DNA of 11,353 nt from Acidobacteriaceae bacterium (GCA_030838305.1 JAUTWY010000348.1:1-11353), one strand, 5' to 3'; numbered from the stretch's first letter, positions 1-6,202 are shown. Notes: generated by a model not told the origin, from the sequence alone. Translations and numbers: made by a program.

Positions 1-98
1 CCACCGCCTTCGATGCTGATGCCGTCGCGGCCGAGAGCGTCGCCCATCGCGGCTAACGAACCCGGCCGGTTGTCCAGCGCGATGCTCAGATCTTTCAT
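1..98 (-). CDS. ACT-domain protein, N-terminal fragment
   Basis: The gene runs off the left edge; only the first 32 codons are visible, read from an ATG at 98. The protein begins MKDLSIALDNRPGSLAAMGD and continues with ALGRDGISIEGGG. The pattern hydrophobic strand, (D/N)RPGSLA, helix, then G-I-S-I-E-G is the first beta-alpha-beta unit of an ACT domain, a small ligand-binding fold that usually senses amino acids. The Shine-Dalgarno is GGGAGA a few bases upstream of the ATG. It is divergent from the DHS-like gene, with about 250 bp of repeat-bearing spacer between them. Starting directly with an ACT domain suggests a small stand-alone ACT protein rather than a biosynthetic enzyme with a C-terminal ACT domain, but the rest lies outside the window, so specificity cannot be judged. 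Confidence 0.75.
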   Translation of the reverse strand, partial: MKDLSIALDNRPGSLAAMGDALGRDGISIEGG

Positions 99-182
99 CG
101 GGATCTCCCAGGTCCGTAAGTTTATAGCGGCTTGCTCCAGAGATTTTAACCGCGAAGGTCGCGAAGAGAAACTCGCCTGCTC

Positions 183-262
183 TAGTGGGTCAGCTTGAAA
201 AACACATCACCGCAGCGGCTGAAGCCGCGCCCTTTTCAAAACAGATTCAAACTGCCCCACTA
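183..262. repeat. 80-bp imperfect palindromic element with a central GCGGCT hairpin
   Basis: Left arm 183-199 (TAGTGGGTCAGCTTGAA) and right arm 246-262, read on the opposite strand (TAGTGGGGCAGTTTGAA), match at 15 of 17 positions. The centre is a perfect hairpin, GCGGCT (215-220), GA, AGCCGC (223-228), almost exactly midway between the arms. The unit therefore has MITE/REP-like architecture. A further copy of the arm start, TAGTGGGTC, lies at 309-317 in the spacer before the DHS-like gene. The central palindrome recurs at 1600-1613. There is no coding capacity; it lies between two divergent genes. Confidence 0.6.
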
Positions 263-350
263 CCGCCTGTTCTGTCTCGTGGCAACGTCCCCTGATGTTC
301 CTGTAAAGTAGTGGGTCGGGTGATTTGGATTTGAGCTTGGAGGTTTCATC

Positions 351-1505
351 TTGAAACAGGGCAATCATGGCGGCGGGCATCCTGCGGGGAAGTCTCATGG
401 CAGCACGGGACGCGGCGGCGACGGGGTGGAGCGTCTTCTGCACGATCCGATTGCGGACCGGCTGATTCCGCTGGAGCCGCTGGATCTGACCAGGGTCAAG
501 TCAATCGACGATCTGGTGCGCGCGATGTCGAAGACGGCTTTTACCGGGCGGCAATTGGGCGAGGCCGCGGACGTGCTAGAAGCGATGGCCCGCGACGAAG
601 ACTGTTTTGTCGTGATGACACTCTCCGGCGCGATGACCGTGGCCAAGCAGGGCCTCATCATCACCGAATTGATTGATCGCGGCATCGTGAACGCGGTGGT
701 CTCTACCGGAGCGCTGATGGCGCACGGACTGGTGGAGGCCACGGGGCGCGCGCACTTCCGGCATAACCCGGAGGTGTCCGATGAAGAGCTTTACGAGCAG
801 GGGTACAACCGCGTGTATGACACGCTCGAGCCTGAGCAGAACCTGGACGACGTGGAAGAAGTGATGTCGGCGGTGCTGGAAGGCTGGGATCATAACGAAA
901 CCATGTGCTCTTACAAGCTGAATCACGCGATCGGCGCATATTTGGTAAAGAATGCGCGGGACCAGCGGGGGATTCTGAAGTCGGCGCACGAGATGGGCGT
1001 TCCGGTATTTGTGCCGGCATTCAGCGATTCGGAGATGGGATTGGACACGGCGCTGAATAATCGTCTGCGGGAATCGACTGGAAGGCACAAGATTCGCTTT
1101 GATCCATTCGAGGATCTGGAACACTTTGCAGCGACATTGCTGCGGCAGAAAAAGCTGGGCATTATGACGATCGGCGGCGGTGTGCCGCGCAACTGGTCAC
1201 AGCAGTTTGGTCCGTTCTGCGAGTTACGGCACCGGCGGCTGGGTGAGAATATTCCACTGAAGCGCTATCACTATGGCTTGCGCATTTGTCCCGAGCCGGT
1301 TTACTGGGGAGGACTGTCGGGCAGTCCTTACAGTGAGGCGATATCGTGGGGCAAGTTCGTGCCTCCGGCTGAGGGCGGCAGATTTGGCGAAGTGTTTGTG
1401 GACGCTACCGTCGGGCTGCCGTTGATTGTGGCTGCGGTGTTCGAGCGGCTGGATAAGAAGGGAACCAAGGCAGGCAAGGGGAAAATCACTGCGGCGAGGA
1501 AATAA
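351..1505 (+). CDS. Deoxyhypusine synthase-family protein (aminobutyl transferase / homospermidine synthase-like)
   Basis: A 384-aa member of the NAD-dependent deoxyhypusine synthase fold. Visible landmarks, which line up with the human enzyme as I remember it, are VPVFVPAFSDSEMGL (about 217-231), the glycine-rich IMTIGGGVPRNWSQQ (about 271-285) and SGSPYSEAISWGKF (about 323-336). Lys335 in SWGK corresponds to the lysine that forms the enzyme-substrate imine. DATVGLPLIVAAVFERL (351-367) matches the C-terminal helix region. The start is TTG at 351 because GGAGG (339-343) is 7 nt upstream and the nearby ATGs at 367 and 397 are out of frame. The N-terminal ~25 residues are Gly/His-rich and probably disordered. 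Eukaryotes and archaea use DHS on eIF5A/aIF5A, which bacteria lack; some homologues make homospermidine instead, so the substrate here is open. The gene is convergent with the DUF2934 gene; the arginine decarboxylase 0.9 kb away supports a polyamine role. Confidence 0.88.
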   Translation: MKQGNHGGGHPAGKSHGSTGRGGDGVERLLHDPIADRLIPLEPLDLTRVKSIDDLVRAMSKTAFTGRQLGEAADVLEAMARDEDCFVVMTLSGAMTVAKQGLIITELIDRGIVNAVVSTGALMAHGLVEATGRAHFRHNPEVSDEELYEQGYNRVYDTLEPEQNLDDVEEVMSAVLEGWDHNETMCSYKLNHAIGAYLVKNARDQRGILKSAHEMGVPVFVPAFSDSEMGLDTALNNRLRESTGRHKIRFDPFEDLEHFAATLLRQKKLGIMTIGGGVPRNWSQQFGPFCELRHRRLGENIPLKRYHYGLRICPEPVYWGGLSGSPYSEAISWGKFVPPAEGGRFGEVFVDATVGLPLIVAAVFERLDKKGTKAGKGKITAARK

Positions 1506-1554
1506 GGTTGCTTGGCTAATTTTGGAAGTTGCATTCTTAAGGGTGGACTTGAAA

Positions 1555-1616
1555 GGGCGCGACTTCTAGTCGCGCCGTAAAGCCCAATAAAAATTAACAG
1601 CGGCTTCAGCCGCGCC
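1555..1616. repeat. Two adjacent palindromes between convergent genes (REP-like, possible bidirectional terminator)
   Basis: The first palindrome is perfect: GGCGCGACT (1556-1564), loop TCT, AGTCGCGCC (1568-1576). The second is GCGGCT (1600-1605), TC, AGCCGC (1608-1613), followed by GCC; it is the same 14-bp core as at 215-228. They fill the space between the stop of the DHS-like gene (plus) and the stop of the DUF2934 gene (minus), so they may end transcription in both directions. No U-tract follows the stems, so intrinsic termination is not assured. The first palindrome also resembles the GTCGTGCC half-sites at 10693-10820. Confidence 0.6.
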
Positions 1617-1635
1617 AGCCACCGCAAACGAGATT

Positions 1636-1911
1636 CTACGCGCCAGCCTCCGAGGTGGATGACCCGGTCACCGCGAATTCCTGATTCTCGGATTCCTCGG
1701 ACGAGCTCACCTCGGCCCGCGTCTTGCGGTAGAGCGGCGCGAGGATGCTGTTTTCCAACACACGAGATTCCGCTTCCACCCAGTCTTGCAGGGCAAGGCC
1801 TTCGGCCTGACCACGCTGATCGTACAAATGTTGGGCGTGCAGGCGGATCTTCCTTTCGATCAATTCGGTCATCAGTGCTAGCTGCTTCTGTCTGCGGGTA
1901 TCGATATCCAC
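1636..1911 (-). CDS. DUF2934 domain small protein
   Basis: A 91-aa protein starting with GTG at 1911; AGGAG (1917-1921) is 5 nt upstream and supports this start. Residues about 20-52 (RKIRLHAQHLYDQRGQAEGL, then ALQDWVEAESRVL) match the DUF2934 pattern: an Arg-rich helix, (A/H)xxLYxxRG, a short turn, then DW-xAE. DUF2934 proteins are small, mostly helical, of unknown function, and often occur in many copies in Acidobacteriota and some proteobacteria. The C-terminal ~25 residues are Ser/Glu/Thr-rich and probably unstructured. There is no signal peptide or membrane segment. It is convergent with the DHS-like gene and 520 bp downstream of the decarboxylase gene on the same strand, so it is likely transcribed separately. 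Confidence 0.8.
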   Translation of the reverse strand: MDIDTRRQKQLALMTELIERKIRLHAQHLYDQRGQAEGLALQDWVEAESRVLENSILAPLYRKTRAEVSSSEESENQEFAVTGSSTSEAGA

Positions 1912-2431
1912 AACTACTCCTCTTGCTCGACCAGGTATTTTCCTAACAGTTCTATGATACGGGAAGGCTGTTAACGGAAGATTACATTTGGCAGCGGTTG
2001 GGGGTTACTAAAGTACTATCACAATATGATTCGATGCCAGGTCCCGTCCGGCAGTCGCAATAATGCGCTAAGTTGTTTGTTTCAAGTGAAAAGCGCACCG
2101 TGACTTGGAGCCCTCTTGACCTGGGAGGAAGCCTTTCATTGCCCTCATTCCCCCCCGAGCTTTCCCAGGCAGCGGTCATGGGCGAAACTGGCGTTCGCGT
2201 GCGCCTCGCGCGCAGCCAAAGTAGGCTCTCCAAGTACCGGGGAATAGGTAATCCTGGTATTGGCTCGGACCGGAGGAGCATTGCCAGACGGCCACGAGGA
2301 ATGCGGGGACAGTAAGCGGGACCGTACCCAGAGGCTGCCGTGATCTCAGGGACTGAAGCCCTGCTGTTTGGCTTGACCTCAGCGGCACCTACGCGGGTTC
2401 GATTCCGCCTCTTACTCCTCGTCGAAAATCC
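1912..2431. other. 520-bp gene-free region with several hairpins
   Basis: I see no convincing protein gene here; the open frames of up to ~100 codons lack ribosome sites and have implausible composition. Several stems are visible on the plus strand: CCTGGGA (2120-2126) with TCCCAGG (2163-2169); CCAAGTACC (2230-2238) with GGTATTGG (about 2256-2263) and an inner GGA/TCC; GCATT (2278-2282) with AATGC (2300-2304). A T-loop-bearing structure follows at 2311-2416. The density of pairing suggests a structured RNA, but I do not recognise RNase P, 6S, SRP, tmRNA or any riboswitch consensus. Confidence 0.4.
2311..2416 (+). ncRNA. tRNA/tmRNA-like cloverleaf of unknown identity (candidate)
   Basis: The 3' part reads GCGGGTTCGATTCCGCC, a near-canonical tRNA/tmRNA T-arm (GTTCGATTC loop), but one base short of the usual 5-bp stem; GCGG (2393-2396) pairs with CCGC (2405-2408). 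AGTAAG (2311-2316) pairs with CTTACT (2411-2416) as a 6-bp closing stem. GGG/CCC (2318-2320/2327... about 2330) could form a small D-arm-like hairpin. GGCTGCCG (about 2333-2340) pairs with CGGCACC (about 2383-2389), and inside it CAGGG (2347-2351) pairs with CCCTG (2359-2363) around a 7-nt loop ACTGAAG. At 106 nt it is too long for a normal tRNA and position 33 is C, so it is not a standard tRNA. It may be a decayed tRNA/tmRNA, an attachment-site remnant, or chance. Confidence 0.25.
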
Positions 2432-2989
2432 CTAGACAAAGATCAGCACCGCGGACGCAATCACCGTGGTCCACAGCCCGCGCTTATCCCCAACCGCCGA
2501 CTGGGTGACGTTGGCGGTGCGCACGATTTTGTTGGAGAGCCGGTAAATCTGCTTTTTCTCGTCCCAGGAGCGGTCGGGATCGAACTCCACGTTTAACGTG
2601 GTGGCTAGCATTTCGGCGGCGAGTTCTTCGGCATACTCTCCGGCGGCGTCTTCGGTCTCACCGAAAGAGTGGTGCTCGCTGAGATATCCGTAGGTGTTTT
2701 TGTCGGCGGGGATGGCCACTCCGATGGAGGAGGCAAGCAGGCGGTGAGCTTCGTGGGTGGAGTTTTCAGCCACTACGGCGAAGACCACTTCGCCAGGACT
2801 CAGATACTTCACGCCCTCTTTGCGGGCCAGCATCTTGCAATTTGGCGGAAAGATGGAAGAGACGCGGACCAGGTTCTGGGCGGCGATTCCGGCGTCGCGC
2901 AGCGCCAACTCGAAGGAAGTTAACCGCTCGCGGTGTTTTCCAACTCCTTTGGTGAAAAACATCCGCTTGGGAACCATGTCTTTGCCCAA
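2432..2989 (-). CDS. pdaD: Pyruvoyl-dependent arginine decarboxylase
   Basis: A 185-aa enzyme of the PvlArgDC family, converting arginine to agmatine and CO2 in the cytoplasm. These proenzymes cleave themselves between two serines to create a pyruvoyl group. Here the site is NLVRVSSIFPPNCK, with Ser44-Ser45 as the predicted cleavage pair, giving a ~44-residue beta chain and a ~140-residue alpha chain. GYLSEHHSFGE (about 101-111) carries the conserved glutamate expected at the active site, and Asn39 and PP48-49 fit the family. The start is TTG at 2989: GGAGG (2997-3001) is exactly 7 nt upstream, whereas the in-frame ATG at 2977 would be 19 nt away. The last residues (TTVIASAVLIFV) are hydrophobic but too short for a confident membrane anchor. 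Agmatine feeds putrescine and related polyamines, fitting the nearby DHS-like gene. Confidence 0.92.
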   Translation of the reverse strand: MGKDMVPKRMFFTKGVGKHRERLTSFELALRDAGIAAQNLVRVSSIFPPNCKMLARKEGVKYLSPGEVVFAVVAENSTHEAHRLLASSIGVAIPADKNTYGYLSEHHSFGETEDAAGEYAEELAAEMLATTLNVEFDPDRSWDEKKQIYRLSNKIVRTANVTQSAVGDKRGLWTTVIASAVLIFV

Positions 2990-3135
2990 TTCTTAGCCTC
3001 CGGCAACGAAAAAATAATGAGATCAAGATGCACAATTTAACACAATGCTTTGTAAAGGAAAGATGAATTTCGTGGTTGAGGGAAAAATGGCGGGAAACCG
3101 CTGGCGCGGGATCCCGCCACGATGCCCGGAACTTC

Positions 3136-3153
3136 GGGGGGGGAGGGCCCGGG
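3136..3153 (+). other. G-rich tract: G8 run then GGG-CCC-GGG
   Basis: Eight consecutive G (3136-3143), A, then GGGCCCGGG, lying about 150 bp upstream of the decarboxylase start on the opposite strand. Homopolymeric G8 tracts can slip in replication, and the four potential G-runs could form a quadruplex in this strand. No regulatory role is shown by the sequence. Confidence 0.3.
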
Positions 3154-3208
3154 CAAAACCGATACACTCTACCATATGACTGACTTTGGTCAACCACAAA
3201 GGCTAATG

Positions 3209-3236
3209 CTTTCCGGTTTTGCGAAACTCCGGAAAG
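3209..3236 (-). terminator. Inverted repeat just downstream of the small secreted-protein gene
   Basis: CTTTCCGG (3209-3216) and CCGGAAAG (3229-3236) form a perfect 8-bp stem with a 12-nt loop, 5 nt beyond the stop of the gene ending at 3242. Position and stem suit a terminator or mRNA 3'-end stabiliser, but no T-tract follows on the minus strand, so intrinsic termination is uncertain. Confidence 0.4.
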
Positions 3237-3241
3237 ACTCG

Positions 3242-3580
3242 TCACTTCGCTGCGACCGAACTCACTTCTATGGTGTCGCCAGTTAAAACTCCGCTTACAG
3301 TCGCATTCTTGCCCGCCTGCTGGTCTAACGTGGCTAGAGCGGCCTTATCGGAGGTCTCCAAAATATAAATCTTCTCGCCCACCACCAGGGCGAACTTGGA
3401 GCCATGGGACGCACAAGTGCGGGTGCACTCTGCCGGAGTGCCTTCCATGTGCTTTCTGCCACACATGGCGTCGCCCACTTCGCCGGTGAACGTTTGCTTC
3501 CGGCCCGCGAATGCTTGCAATGAAGTCACGGCGAAGACGATTGCGAACAAAACAAGGAACCAGCGGGAGCGACCAGTCAT
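3242..3580 (-). CDS. Small exported protein, DUF5818-like, with Cys/His cluster
   Basis: A 112-aa protein with a signal peptide: MTGRSRW, hydrophobic LFLV...FAVTS, then a cleavage-like AFA-G around residue 25-26. The mature part reads TFTGEVGDAMCGRKH, ECTRTCASHGSKFALV, GEKIYIL, then VSGVLTGDTIEVSSV. This alternation of short strands resembles small OB-like acidobacterial secreted proteins annotated as DUF5818; I assign that family from memory. Cys40, His44, Cys52, Cys56 and His59 make a C-x3-H-x7-C-x3-C-x2-H pattern that could bind a metal or form a disulfide. ATG at 3580 is preferred over the in-frame TTG at 3586 because AGGAG (3590-3594) is 9 nt from the ATG but only 3 nt from the TTG. It lies 97 bp downstream of the POTRA gene on the same strand. 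Function is unknown. Confidence 0.8.
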   Translation of the reverse strand: MTGRSRWFLVLFAIVFAVTSLQAFAGRKQTFTGEVGDAMCGRKHMEGTPAECTRTCASHGSKFALVVGEKIYILETSDKAALATLDQQAGKNATVSGVLTGDTIEVSSVAAK

Positions 3581-3677
3581 TTCCAAATTCTCCTTTCGAT
3601 AGGCCGGGCAAATCTAGTTTATCGTTAATAGGTGCCTGACCAGCAAGAAGCGATCGTTCGGCAATTTCTCAGCGACT

Positions 3678-5033
3678 TCAGCGCGGCGCTTTGGCCGTGT
3701 ACTGCAGATCGACGTCGACCGTTTTATCGCGGGTAATAGCGGTGACGTGAGGCTCAACCCCCCAGTCGAGACTAGCGGGAAGCAGCTTCCTGGCCTGGGG
3801 CAGGAACTGTTTCAAGTAGGTGGCGTCATAGACATCGCCCGGACGAATTTTCCAGGCGGCCCGTAGTCTGGCCGTCAGATTATTGTCGATGCCGCGGAAC
3901 TCAAGCTCGCCCATATGATAGACAGATCCCTCTTCGACGGCGAGACGGAGAGCCACGGTTCCAGCAGCATCATCGAACTCAGCTACAACCTTGACGCTGG
4001 CAAGAATATATCCACGGGAACCGTAAAGCTCCTGCACGGCTCGCAGGTCATCCTCCAGTTGAACCGTGTTCGCAGGCTGCCCCACGCGGGCGTGGAGCAG
4101 AGGCTGCAGTGCTTCAGCGGAAAATTCCTTGTTGCCTGACCATTCTATCCCGCTCAGCTTGTACTGCTTGCCGGCAGTGACTGGAAATGTCACATCCACG
4201 AACGTAATCTGGGCAGTCTCGCCTGTACGCGACTCAGTCGATTTGACGACCTTCGGCTGTGGCGGAGCGCACGCGGCCTTGAGGTATCCGCGCTCGCGGT
4301 AAATGGGCAGCAGCGCACGCTCAATGAAGGAATTCATGAACTCAATGGAATATTCACGATCAGTTAGTTTTTCCGCGGCTGTCTGAAGCGCAGTTAACTC
4401 GCGCGCCTCTGCCCCAGGAAATTCGATCTGGCGGATGCGAACGCTCACTCCGGCCACGCTATAGTCAATCGTCTGGAGACGCTCGCTCTTAACCTTCTTG
4501 CGAACATATTCCACGTGGCCAGGGACGCCGTTTTCCACCAGCAGGGCCTGCAGCACGTCCGAAACTTCGTCGGGCAAACGTCCGGAGGTGGGCAACTCTC
4601 CGTTGAAGAGGGGAATGCGCTCGTGCAGTTTCCGGCGCAGTTCTTCATCGGTGAACCAGACAAAATCGGTATAGCGGGCGGGAACAAAGTTGTCGGAGTC
4701 GGTCACCTGAAATTCGAGCTTGGTACCTGCAGCCGAATAAGAGAAGGTGAAGGCGATGTTGCTGAAGGCTCCGCTCTCGCCGAGTTGCCGGGCAGCTTTG
4801 CGGAAGTCTTCTTCATGCGCGATCGTGCCGACCGGCAATCCACTGGCGGCTGCAACTTCAGATGACGTGAATCGTTTCGTGCCGGTCACCTTGACGGCGA
4901 TCAGCTTATAAGCTGTGGCCGGCATGGGACGTGTGGCTGTGGATTGCGCTTGGGCCGCAGCAGTCAGGCAAACCAGGCCGGCGTACAGGGAGGTCAACAG
5001 CCAACGCCTCCAGACTGGAAGAAGTGTCTTCAT
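3678..5033 (-). CDS. Exported POTRA-repeat protein lacking an Omp85 barrel
   Basis: A 451-aa protein with a signal peptide (MKTLLPVWRRWLLTSLYAGL, cleavage near AQA-QS at about 29-30). The mature chain is a series of POTRA-like beta-alpha-alpha-beta-beta units: about 42-110 (KLIAVKVTGTKRF...LPVGT...FRKAARQLGESGAFSNIAF), about 198-290 (VRIRQIEFPGA...LLPIYRERGYLKA), about 292-370 (LSGIEWSGNKEFSAEAL...VQELYGSRGYILASV) and about 374-445 (MGELEFRGIDNNLTARL...IRPGDVYD). The YxxRGY signature appears twice, as in BamA/TamA. In those proteins POTRA repeats precede an outer-membrane barrel; here the chain stops at the last repeat, so it would be periplasmic and might bind nascent outer-membrane proteins or another barrel. 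The start is ATG at 5033; the frame stays open upstream but overlaps the LysR gene. One base separates it from the LysR stop, suggesting translational coupling. Confidence 0.82.
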   Translation of the reverse strand: MKTLLPVWRRWLLTSLYAGLVCLTAAAQAQSTATRPMPATAYKLIAVKVTGTKRFTSSEVAAASGLPVGTIAHEEDFRKAARQLGESGAFSNIAFTFSYSAAGTKLEFQVTDSDNFVPARYTDFVWFTDEELRRKLHERIPLFNGELPTSGRLPDEVSDVLQALLVENGVPGHVEYVRKKVKSERLQTIDYSVAGVSVRIRQIEFPGAEARELTALQTAAEKLTDREYSIEFMNSFIERALLPIYRERGYLKAACAPPQPKVVKSTESRTGETAQITFVDVTFPVTAGKQYKLSGIEWSGNKEFSAEALQPLLHARVGQPANTVQLEDDLRAVQELYGSRGYILASVKVVAEFDDAAGTVALRLAVEEGSVYHMGELEFRGIDNNLTARLRAAWKIRPGDVYDATYLKQFLPQARKLLPASLDWGVEPHVTAITRDKTVDVDLQYTAKAPR

Positions 5034-5034
5034 T

Positions 5035-5943
5035 CTACTTCGATCTGGATCTCCATACGTCGCTGGATTTATGTTTCTTGGCGATCTCAATGAAGGCGAG
5101 GGCGGCGCGGCTGAGAGCCTTGTCCTTGCGGAAAACCAGGGCCAGGTCCCGCCGAAGCTGAGCGTCGGCCATGGGGATCGCGGCCAGGAAACCGGCCCGA
5201 ACATCCTCCGCCACGTTGGATCGGGCGATGAAGCCGACTCCCACACCCGCAGCTACGAATCGCTTCAAAAGTTCGCTGGAGTCAAGTTCCATGCTGTAGT
5301 TCGGCTTCAACCGGCGCTCGCGAAACAGTTCGTCCAGCGTGTCGCGGGTATGGCCCGCCTTGGGAAGAACCAGAGGATATTTGGCTAGATCTCCCACGGC
5401 TACCGACTTCATTTTACCCAGCGGGTGGCCTGGTGGGGCGATGATGACCAGTTCATCCTGATGGATAAGCACCACGGTCAACCGGTTGTCCTTTACGGGC
5501 AAAGAAACCACGCCGAAATCCACCGAATTGTCCGTGACTGATTCGAGAATCTTGGCATAGTCTGAGCGTTTTATGTTTACCGAGACGTCGGGATATTGCT
5601 TCTTGAAATCGGCGAAGACCTCGGGAAGGATGTGCAGGCAAGTACCTTCGTTGGCGCCCACGGTCAGGGCGCCGCGGGGTACGTGCTCCATCTCGGCAAG
5701 AGATGTCAGCATCGCTTTGCGCGCGTCCAATGTGTCTTGAGCATATTTCTGAAAGGCTTTGCCGGCCGCCGTGAGCGAGACCTTACCTCCGGAGCGGTCA
5801 AAAAGCTTGGCGCCAACTTCGTCCTCAACCGAGCGAATCTGGGAGGAGATGGCAGGCTGCGTCCGGAAACGCTTTTCAGCCGCCCGCGAGAACGAGGCGT
5901 GACGAGCTACCTCGAGAAACGTCTGGAGTTGGTCGAAGTCCAT
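5035..5943 (-). CDS. LysR-family transcriptional regulator
   Basis: A 302-aa, full-length LysR-type regulator. The N-terminal winged helix-turn-helix is clear: MDFDQLQTFLEVARHASFSR, AAEKRFRTQPAISSQIRSVE, then GAKLFDRSGGKVSLTAAG (residues 1-61). A linker helix follows, then a periplasmic-binding-protein-like effector domain from about residue 90 (GALTVGANEGTCLHILPEVF) to 290, including GVVSLPVKD and VAAGVGVGFIARS. The inducer cannot be read from the sequence. The ATG at 5943 is chosen because the domain begins there; no good Shine-Dalgarno precedes it. It is the first gene of a minus-strand unit with the POTRA gene (1-bp gap). LysR regulators are more often divergent from their targets, so placing one directly ahead of an envelope protein is unusual; autoregulation of both is plausible. 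Confidence 0.93.
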   Translation of the reverse strand: MDFDQLQTFLEVARHASFSRAAEKRFRTQPAISSQIRSVEDEVGAKLFDRSGGKVSLTAAGKAFQKYAQDTLDARKAMLTSLAEMEHVPRGALTVGANEGTCLHILPEVFADFKKQYPDVSVNIKRSDYAKILESVTDNSVDFGVVSLPVKDNRLTVVLIHQDELVIIAPPGHPLGKMKSVAVGDLAKYPLVLPKAGHTRDTLDELFRERRLKPNYSMELDSSELLKRFVAAGVGVGFIARSNVAEDVRAGFLAAIPMADAQLRRDLALVFRKDKALSRAALAFIEIAKKHKSSDVWRSRSK

Positions 5944-6001
5944 GGAGCGGTGAAAAAGCTGCCAGCGCCCAAGAGGCAGTGGCCCGTAAAAACCGAGGCG
6001 C

Positions 6002-6036
6002 TCTCTAACTATAGCGACTTGATCTAGAGATGCGAC
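6002..6036 (-). promoter_or_regulatory. Candidate lysR promoter with overlapping inverted repeat
   Basis: On the minus strand a -10 like TATAGT (6013-6008) lies 17 bp from a weak -35 GTCGCA (6036-6031). An inverted repeat TCTCTA (6002-6007) / TAGAGA (6025-6030) spans the -10, where a LysR autorepressor might sit. It lies about 65 bp upstream of the lysR ATG. This is pattern matching only. Confidence 0.35.
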
Positions 6037-6071
6037 CGATTGTAGCAGGGAGCCGTCACAGGAGGCTCACT

Positions 6072-6106
6072 GCCGGCGACAGATTTCCCTCATGACTTCC
6101 GCCGGC
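6072..6106. terminator. Perfect 7-bp inverted repeat GCCGGCG/CGCCGGC
   Basis: GCCGGCG (6072-6078) and CGCCGGC (6100-6106) flank a 21-nt loop, between the stop of the unknown gene at 6203 and the lysR promoter. It could be a factor-dependent terminator for the 6203-6532 gene or a regulatory site for lysR. No T-tract is present. Confidence 0.3.
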
Positions 6107-6202
6107 GTTTCGCTCCCCCACAGGGATCGGGAAGAAAGGTGTGCCGCGGCGCGCTTGCAAAATGATGTCGGGGTCCAGGCGAAGAATTGAGGCTGCGCGG
6201 CT

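Noticed and set aside
136..166. Direct repeat CGCGAAG (CCGCGAAGGTCGCGAAG) as a CRISPR-like or operator repeat
   Set aside because: Only two short copies with no regular spacing; more likely part of an ordinary intergenic repeat.
576..1124. 182-codon minus-strand open frame inside the DHS-like gene
   Set aside because: Antisense shadow of a clearly conserved gene; its composition is His/Arg-rich and no ribosome site is seen.
2073..2315. 80-codon plus-strand open frame in the gene-free region
   Set aside because: No Shine-Dalgarno and implausible composition; the sequence looks structured rather than coding.
2311..2416. Selenocysteine or class II tRNA gene
   Set aside because: The T-stem is not 5 bp, position 33 would be C, the D-arm region is about 30 nt, and no UCA anticodon sits in a proper loop. 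Only a tRNA-like candidate is kept.
2040..2420. tmRNA (ssrA)
   Set aside because: The 3' T-arm is similar, but there is no matching 5' acceptor strand, no recognisable GGG...TTCGAC 5' end and no tag frame ending in AA-stop.
5034..5246. N-terminal extension of the POTRA protein to 522 aa
   Set aside because: It lies wholly inside the lysR coding region in another frame, and a clear signal peptide starts at ATG 5033.
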